From assembly GCF_002234535.1 (NCBI RefSeq), contig NZ_CP022521.1:5626001-5690000 (forward strand): 64,000 bases of DNA. Direction: 5' to 3'. Position 1 is the first letter of the stretch, and each line of letters opens with the position of its first letter. The stretch comes from Actinoalloteichus hoggarensis. Its GTDB lineage: Bacteria > Actinomycetota > Actinomycetes > Mycobacteriales > Pseudonocardiaceae. Positions 58,951 to 64,000 of the stretch are shown piece by piece. The notes under the pieces were generated by a model. It searched no databases and was not told the DNA's origin. It saw only the letters and a list, made by a program, of their open reading frames with translations. Position numbers and translations under genes: made by a program.

Positions 58951-59099
58951 ACCGCAATACTCGACACACTGGGTTGATATCCACTATCGAGTGATACCTG
59001 ATACGGCAAAAATTGTCGCGCCCCTGGCGACGAGCACGATCAACCGGGTAGACCCTTCGTACCCCGTCAGTGTGATCTGTTCCCAGGAGGATCTCAACC

Positions 59100-59525
59100 A
59101 TGTCTTGGCATCACCTCGTCACGAGCGCGATGTTCGCCGCTTCCGTGCTGACCGGCGCCACCGACCTGAGCGGGGGCGAGCCGGCGGCGGTCGCGACCGA
59201 GGCGCAGACCCCCACCACCCTGACTCTGACGATCAGTCAGGACCCGCTCCTCGCGGATCAGGACACCGACGGACACCGCAGCGCGGTGCTCACCTGCGAT
59301 CCGGACGGAGGCGACCACCCCGACCCCGCCCGGGCGTGCAGCGACCTGAAGCTCGTGGGCGACCGGTTCGAGGGCATCGCCAACCAGGAGATCTGCACGA
59401 TGATCTACCAGCCGCACACCGTGACCGCGACGGGCACGGTGGAGGGCAGGCCGGTCGCGATCGAACGCACGTACTCGAACAAGTGCGTGCTGGCCGCCGA
59501 GACCGGTGAGATCTTCGCGTTCTGA
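59100..59525 (+). CDS. SSI-type subtilisin inhibitor (secreted)
   Basis: 141 residues with a short signal (about residues 1-32) and the Streptomyces subtilisin inhibitor fold: LTLTISQDPLLADQDTDGHRSAVLTCDPDGGDHPDPARACSDL, EICTMIYQPHTVTATGTVEGRPVAIERTYSNKC, ending IFAF. Four Cys (66, 80, 99, 129) give the two conserved disulfides, and Met101 is the probable P1 residue, as in SSI itself (CPM-VYDP). It would inhibit subtilisin-like proteases outside the cell. AGGAGG about nine bases upstream of the ATG. Confidence 0.93.
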   Translation: MSWHHLVTSAMFAASVLTGATDLSGGEPAAVATEAQTPTTLTLTISQDPLLADQDTDGHRSAVLTCDPDGGDHPDPARACSDLKLVGDRFEGIANQEICTMIYQPHTVTATGTVEGRPVAIERTYSNKCVLAAETGEIFAF

Positions 59526-59551
59526 CGCGGCAGACGCATCGATCGCGTCCT

Positions 59552-59580
59552 CGGGCGGTCTCCACGTCGGAGACCGCCCG
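59552..59580 (+). terminator. Perfect 12-bp hairpin after SSI gene
   Basis: CGGGCGGTCTCC, loop ACGTC, GGAGACCGCCCG, 26 bases past the stop codon. Confidence 0.82.
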
Positions 59581-59977
59581 ACGGCGTCTCCGCCACCGGC
59601 CCGGGCCCGCACGCCGACAGGCGGTGCGGAGGAGGCAGGACCCCCGCCGAAGCGTCCGGCTGGGGCGGCAGGTCGAAGTGAAGGACGCGGGCCGTCGGGT
59701 CTCCCGCGCGAAGGCCGAGGGTGGCAGGTCCGGGGCGGTGAGCGGTGCGGGAAACGCCTTCACCGCGGCCCACGAGATCTTCTCCGGCGATGGTGCGTCC
59801 GGACCGCGGCAAAGCCCTTCGGCGGCGTGACCGTGATGCGGCGGTCGCCGACCGGGGCCCTGCGGCGCTGTGGCGACGGGCGGGCTTGGGCGAGACCGAC
59901 CCCACCGTGATGCGGGTCGGAACACGGCGGGGCAGGGCGGCGGGGCACGGCGGGGCAGGCCCGGCCGCGAGTCGCCC
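59581..59977. other. Convergent intergenic region
   Basis: About 400 bases between the SSI hairpin and the MFS gene end. Frames are Arg/Pro/Gly-rich, with short repeats of CACGGCGGGGCAG near 59940-59960. No gene recognised. Confidence 0.4.
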
Positions 59978-61138
59978 TCAGCGCGCCGCGCGATCGCGGA
60001 CCGCGCCGCCGACCGTCGCCAACAGCAGCGCCGCCGCCACGGCGAACCCCGCGGCGAAGCCGGCGTACTGCACGACGATCCCGATCATCGCGGCGCCGAG
60101 GCCGGTTCCCGCGTCGAACGCGATGTTCCACTGCGTGCTCACCGCGCCGAATCCCTGCCGGTCGACCCGATGGAACATGACGACCAGCGTCGCGTTCTGC
60201 GCCACCCCGAACCCGAGCCCGAAGAGCACCATGCCGATCAGCAGCGACGAGGGGCCTGCCCACGCCGTCACGGCGAGCCCGGACACCCCGGCGACCACGG
60301 CGGGCAGCAGCAGGCGCCCGTTGCCGAACCGATCGCCGATCAGCCCTGCCGCCCAACGCGAGCCCGCGGCGCACACCTGCTGGACGAGCAGAGCCAAGGA
60401 GGCCAGGCCCACGACCTCGCCCGCCGAGAGCGGAACGAAGGTGACCACGGCACCCGACGCCAGCGAGAACGCGAGCAGGATTTGGAAGGGGCGCCGCAGG
60501 CCGCCGTCGAGCAGGCCGCGCAGCACGCCTCCGCGGCGCGGGTCGACGACGGGCGCGGGCGCGCGCATCGCGGGAAGAGCGGCCAGCGACAGCAACGGCA
60601 GCACGGCCGCCACGAGGAACACCGAGGCGTACCCGACCTCGTCGGCCAGCCAGACGCCCAGCGGCAGGCCGGCGATGCCTGCGATGCCCACGGCACCGCC
60701 GTACAGGCCCGCGCCCTGCCCTCGGCGCGACGGCGGCACCAGCTCGGCGACGAGCGCCGAGAAGGCCACGGTCACGATGCCGAAACCGAGCCCGCGTACC
60801 GCCGAGACGAGCAGGATGACGCCGAGTGCGTCGGAGAGCGTCAGCACCGCGGTCGGCGCACCGAGCAGCACGGCACCCGCCGCGAGCATCCGCCGGTAAC
60901 CGAAGCGCGCCATCAGGCGCGGCATGAACAGCTGTAGGACGACGGTGGCGAGCATGAACACGCCTGTTCCCGTCCCCGCGCCGAACGGACCGGCCCCGCC
61001 CTCGGTCGCATACCGCGGGATCACCGACAGCAGTAGGAAGAAGCTCGGGAAGACCGCCAGCGTGCCCGCCAACAGCCAGACGAGCGAAGGACTCCAGACG
61101 CTCGGGGCGCGTTCCGGCCCGCTGACCTCGTGACTCAC
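59978..61138 (-). CDS. MFS transporter
   Basis: 386 residues with about 12 membrane helices (LVWLLAGTLAVFPSFFLLLSVIPRY first). RGLGFGIVTVAFSALVAELVPPSRRGQGAGLYGGAVGIAGIAGLPLG is the central motif. Similar to the arabinose-type or drug-efflux clade; substrate unknown. The start GTG (VSHEVSG) is used because TAGCGT lies seven bases upstream (leaderless spacing); a GTG three codons earlier overlaps that hexamer. Confidence 0.88.
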   Translation of the reverse strand: MSHEVSGPERAPSVWSPSLVWLLAGTLAVFPSFFLLLSVIPRYATEGGAGPFGAGTGTGVFMLATVVLQLFMPRLMARFGYRRMLAAGAVLLGAPTAVLTLSDALGVILLVSAVRGLGFGIVTVAFSALVAELVPPSRRGQGAGLYGGAVGIAGIAGLPLGVWLADEVGYASVFLVAAVLPLLSLAALPAMRAPAPVVDPRRGGVLRGLLDGGLRRPFQILLAFSLASGAVVTFVPLSAGEVVGLASLALLVQQVCAAGSRWAAGLIGDRFGNGRLLLPAVVAGVSGLAVTAWAGPSSLLIGMVLFGLGFGVAQNATLVVMFHRVDRQGFGAVSTQWNIAFDAGTGLGAAMIGIVVQYAGFAAGFAVAAALLLATVGGAVRDRAAR

Positions 61139-61233
61139 TGCCGCCACGCTAGCCGACCCGCCGCTGCCACCACGCAGGACCCTGGGCCGCCATGCAGGGC
61201 GCGCGATCGGCCGACGGCGTTACCGTGACTCGC

Positions 61234-61599
61234 GTGGGACGACAGCGTCGGCGATGGCCGCGCCGGGTGTACGGGGTCGGCGAGGAGCCCGATCCTCGGT
61301 TCAGCCTGGCCAATGAGCGCACCTTCCTCGCCTGGCTGCGCACCGCGATGGCCTTGACCGCGGGCGGCGTCGGACTGGACGTCCTGGCGCCGCAGAAGAC
61401 GTCATACCTGGTACTGGCCGTGGGACTCGTGTTGACGGGGATGGCGATGAGCGTGTTCGGGCTGTCCCGTTGGATGGCGGCCGAACGGGCCTTGCGGACC
61501 GGTTCCCCGCTGCCCGCGTTGTCGGCGGGCGCGCTGCTGGTGGGGGTGACCCTGCTCTTCGGGCTGTTCATCGTCGTCGTGCTGGTGACGAACCGATGA
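61234..61599 (+). CDS. DUF202 membrane protein (YidH-like) 1
   Basis: 121 residues with three membrane helices. DPRFSLANERTFLAWLRTAMALTAGGVGLDVLAP is the DUF202 signature. The start GTG (VGRQRRRWP) is seven bases after TACCGT, so probably leaderless. Function unknown. Confidence 0.9.
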   Translation: MGRQRRRWPRRVYGVGEEPDPRFSLANERTFLAWLRTAMALTAGGVGLDVLAPQKTSYLVLAVGLVLTGMAMSVFGLSRWMAAERALRTGSPLPALSAGALLVGVTLLFGLFIVVVLVTNR

Positions 61600-61928
61600 C
61601 GACGAACGGCCGGGACGCGGTGTGGGATCTCGCCCAGGCCGAGCGGACGGCGCTGTCCTGGCGCCGCACCGCGTTGGCCTTCGTGATCCTGGCGCTGGCC
61701 CTGGTCCGGCTCGTGGCGGGCGTCGGCGTGCCCGCGGCGTCGGTCCTGGCGGTACTGTGCGCGGCCGGAGTGGGCGGGCTGCTGATGCTGACGCTGCGGC
61801 GGTACCGCCGGACGACGGAGCGACTGCACCGGTCCGAGCCGCTGCCCAGCGGCAGGCTTCCGCTGCTGTTCACGCTCGCGACGGTGCTCCTCGGAATGCT
61901 CGCGCTCGGCTGGGTCATCCTGGTCTGA
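61596..61928 (+). CDS. DUF202 membrane protein 2
   Basis: 110 residues, three helices. WDLAQAERTALSWRRTALAFVILALALVRLVAG is the DUF202 signature. The start overlaps the stop of the first DUF202 gene by four bases (ATGA), indicating coupling; such pairs probably act as a heteromer. Confidence 0.9.
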   Translation: MTTNGRDAVWDLAQAERTALSWRRTALAFVILALALVRLVAGVGVPAASVLAVLCAAGVGGLLMLTLRRYRRTTERLHRSEPLPSGRLPLLFTLATVLLGMLALGWVILV

Positions 61929-62414
61929 CTCCGGGGGCGGCTCCCGGTCTCCGCTCCAGAGGGCGCCGCCCCGGGCCCACGCCGCTGCCGATCGCGGATG
62001 CCCGCGCACCCCCTGCGGCGGGAACCGCAGGCGGGCCGCCGCGGACAGACACCTTGCGGCGCCGACCGGCGGCGATCACGGTCGGGCGGGCGTTCGCACC
62101 CCGCCAGGCGACGAGGCGGCGCGCCGGTCGCGGGCTGCGTCGGGTGGCCGTCGCACACACCGGCAGCGGCGTGCGACGCTCGCCGGAGCCGACCCGGTGT
62201 GGTGATCCGCGACCTGTCTGCCGGGACGCTGCCGCCCGCGGGCTTCGACGTCGCGACGCGGCCAGGCTCATTTCGCCCTCGGGATCGCTGTCAGGGGCTG
62301 CGCCCGATCGGCCGGTGTCGCCCCACGGTCGCCTGCTGCGCGTGGGAGCCCGCCCCCGTCCTCGGCTCGCGCGACGGCGTGGCCCGCAGACCTCGGTGGC
62401 GACGCTCGACCGGC
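61929..62414. other. Convergent intergenic region
   Basis: 486 bases; no gene, repeat or T-tailed hairpin recognised. Confidence 0.4.
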
Positions 62415-64000
62415 TCAGGCCTCGGCGCCGAGACGGTTCAGGGCTTCGCGGGCGGCAGCGGCGAATCGCGGGGATCGCGCCAGATCCGCGATCGTCCGAG
62501 CCTGTCGGTAGTGGTCGGCCGCCTGCTCGGTGTCGCCCAACGCGGCCGCCAGGTCACCGAGATGCTGGGCGACGGGACCGAGGGTGAGGAGGCCGCTGCC
62601 CGCACCGGCGAGCTCCCCGGCGGCCGGGAGGAGACGTTCATAGAGCCGGGTCATCGTCGCGCGGTCGCCCGTGCGAATCGCGATCATGGCGTGCAGGCAG
62701 GTGCGTGCCTCGAAGAGCAGGTCACGCGGCGAGTCCGGCACACTGCCCGCGGCATCGAGCGGCAGGACGCCGCCGGTCCGCGCGTGGCAGGTCGACGACC
62801 GCATCCCGGCCCCGTTCTCCGCTCCCGCCCCGCACGTCGCCCCCTCAGCTCCCGTCGGCCCAGGGCCCCCTTCCGATCCAGACCCGTTCCACCTCGCAGG
62901 CCGATCGGCGAGGGCGATCAGCGGTCGAGCCCAGTCCGCATAGGAACCCCAGTCCGCGTCGACGAGGTCCGGCGGAATCCCGGGTGCGTGGAGGCTGAGC
63001 CTGGCCAACGAGAGGATGCCCTCCGTCAGTCCTGGCATCCCGGTGCCCGCCGATCGGTTCTCGGCGGCTCGGTAGGCGGCCTCGGCCTCGTCCACCCCGC
63101 CGGTCACCGCGAGCCGCAGCGCGGCATACCACCGGGTGAACACGCCGACGAGCGGCAGCTCGTAGCGTTCGGCGAGGCGATCGACCTCGGCGGCATGCAC
63201 GTCGGCGGCGCCGAAGTCGGCGAGCGCGGCCCGGGCCTGCAGGAGGATCAGCCTGCCCAGCACCGCGAAGGTGATCAGCCCCTGGTGGCGCGCGGCCAGG
63301 TCGAGCAGCTCCTCGCCGATCTCGACGCGGTACGGGGCGAGCCCGGCACGGTGGAAGGACTGCATGAACCGCCCGTTGAGGGCGTAGGCGAGCAGTGCGG
63401 GGTCGCCGAGTCGGCGGGCGATCGCCTCAGCCTCCCGCGCCGCCTCAGGTCCACGGGAACCGGTGTCGGCGCGGCGCTCCATCGCGATGGTGATCAGCAG
63501 TCGGGCTCGGTCGCTCGCCCGGCAGGCGGGCAGTGCGGACAGCGTGCGCTCGGCGGCGGATGCGAGGAACGCCGACAGTGCCGGATCGTCGTTGGCCGTC
63601 CAGATCGCGGGCACGTCGAACGAGCCGATCACTTCGGCGGTCAGCAGCGGGTCGCCGATCCGCTCCGCCATCTCGGTGGCCTCGGCCCGATGTCGGCGAG
63701 CGGCATCCAGGTCGCCCACCACCGCCAGCGCCGTGACCAGGCCCATGACCGCCGTGAGGCGATCGCGTGGATCGCGGCCGGCTCGGTCCAGGGCGGTGAT
63801 CGTCCGCCGCCACCAGCGGGCCGCCTCATGCGGCACCAGCCGTTCCTCCGCCCGCAGCGCGGCGGCACGGGCGTACCGGGCGGTGCGGGCCCCGGAAGCC
63901 CGGCCGCCTGCCCGCAGAAGGTGCTCGGCGATCGTCTCCACCGCATCGGGGTGGGCGGCCTCGATGATCTCGGCGACCGCGGCGTGCCAGGCGGCCCGGC
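62415..64000 (-). CDS. C-terminal part of a large TPR-containing regulator (AfsR/LuxR-like), truncated by window edge
   Basis: The open frame continues beyond the window; about 528 residues are visible. The segment AWHAAVAEIIEAAHP...AEHLLRAGG, at the window edge, resembles the end of the NB-ARC/AAA ATPase part of AfsR- or MalT-type regulators, followed by TPR-like helical repeats (RYARAAALRAEERLVPHEAARWW, GDLDAARRHRAEATEMAERIGD, AREAEAIARRLGDPALLAYALNG, AADHYRQARTIADLARSP). An internal Gly/Pro/Ser-rich insertion lies near GSGSEGGPGPTGAEGA. No C-terminal LuxR HTH is seen, so a DNA-binding domain, if any, would be N-terminal, as in SARP-type regulators. Confidence 0.8.
   Translation of the reverse strand, partial: RAAWHAAVAEIIEAAHPDAVETIAEHLLRAGGRASGARTARYARAAALRAEERLVPHEAARWWRRTITALDRAGRDPRDRLTAVMGLVTALAVVGDLDAARRHRAEATEMAERIGDPLLTAEVIGSFDVPAIWTANDDPALSAFLASAAERTLSALPACRASDRARLLITIAMERRADTGSRGPEAAREAEAIARRLGDPALLAYALNGRFMQSFHRAGLAPYRVEIGEELLDLAARHQGLITFAVLGRLILLQARAALADFGAADVHAAEVDRLAERYELPLVGVFTRWYAALRLAVTGGVDEAEAAYRAAENRSAGTGMPGLTEGILSLARLSLHAPGIPPDLVDADWGSYADWARPLIALADRPARWNGSGSEGGPGPTGAEGATCGAGAENGAGMRSSTCHARTGGVLPLDAAGSVPDSPRDLLFEARTCLHAMIAIRTGDRATMTRLYERLLPAAGELAGAGSGLLTLGPVAQHLGDLAAALGDTEQAADHYRQARTIADLARSPRFAAAAREALNRLGAEA

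Overview
The window is about 72-75% GC and its genes show strong GC bias at third codon positions, many GTG starts and many start codons placed directly after a -10 hexamer. Gene order follows the Mycobacterium tuberculosis Rv2996c-Rv3015c neighbourhood (serA, ilvC, ilvN, ilvB, PH protein cfp6, DoxX, lppZ, gatB, gatA, gatC, ACT protein, ligA, methionine synthase-like protein). DUF397/DUF5753 regulators, several lipoproteins and a subtilisin-inhibitor gene are also present. This points to a mycelial actinomycete, most likely Pseudonocardiaceae (perhaps Actinoalloteichus). The family call is an inference from gene content.

Layout. 0.5-10.5 kb: serine and branched-chain amino acid biosynthesis. 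serA, ilvC, ilvN and ilvB lie on the minus strand; a cfp6-like PH protein and ilvD lie on the plus strand. ilvB is preceded by a promoter, a 16-residue leader peptide rich in Leu/Ile/Val and an intrinsic terminator, which is a complete attenuation module. 10.5-19 kb: a broken HTH/DUF5753 regulator with an intact DUF397 partner, two paralogous membrane Ser/Thr kinases with duplicated extracytoplasmic modules, and two DoxX-family membrane proteins. 19-23 kb: a 2-hydroxyacid dehydrogenase, an alpha/beta hydrolase and the LppZ-like lipoprotein. 23.3-29 kb: gatC-gatA-gatB (amidotransferase for Gln-tRNA/Asn-tRNA), interrupted by an AAA ATPase plus TOPRIM/DUF4276-like pair and a small membrane protein. 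29-41 kb: ACT protein, VapBC, GNAT, ligA, CNNM/CorC transporter, methionine synthase-like protein, PLP threonine/serine dehydratase and Ku.

41-54.6 kb: a more variable metabolic and regulatory stretch. It contains an IclR regulator, alpha/beta hydrolase, LLM flavin oxidoreductase, PPOX protein behind a large perfect palindrome, a TetR/MFS efflux pair with a perfect operator, a DUF3558 lipoprotein, and an accD1-accA1-acyl-CoA dehydrogenase set divergent from a TetR gene. That set resembles the leucine/odd-chain acyl-CoA degradation locus Rv2500c-Rv2506, so the window carries branched-chain amino acid synthesis at one end and probable degradation at the other.

54.9-59.6 kb is a secreted-protein island: a 552-residue Ala/Pro/Gly-rich exported protein of unknown function, three tandem chaplin-like small proteins, CutA and an SSI-type protease inhibitor. 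Most of these genes are followed by a long perfect hairpin. 59.9-64 kb: MFS transporter, two DUF202 membrane proteins, and the C-terminal part of a large regulator that runs off the window.

The best candidates for new biology are the ATPase/TOPRIM pair inside gatCAB, the chaplin-like array with its hairpins, the kinase pair with its repeated sensor module, and the shared TTCAyATAGTGC palindrome elements.
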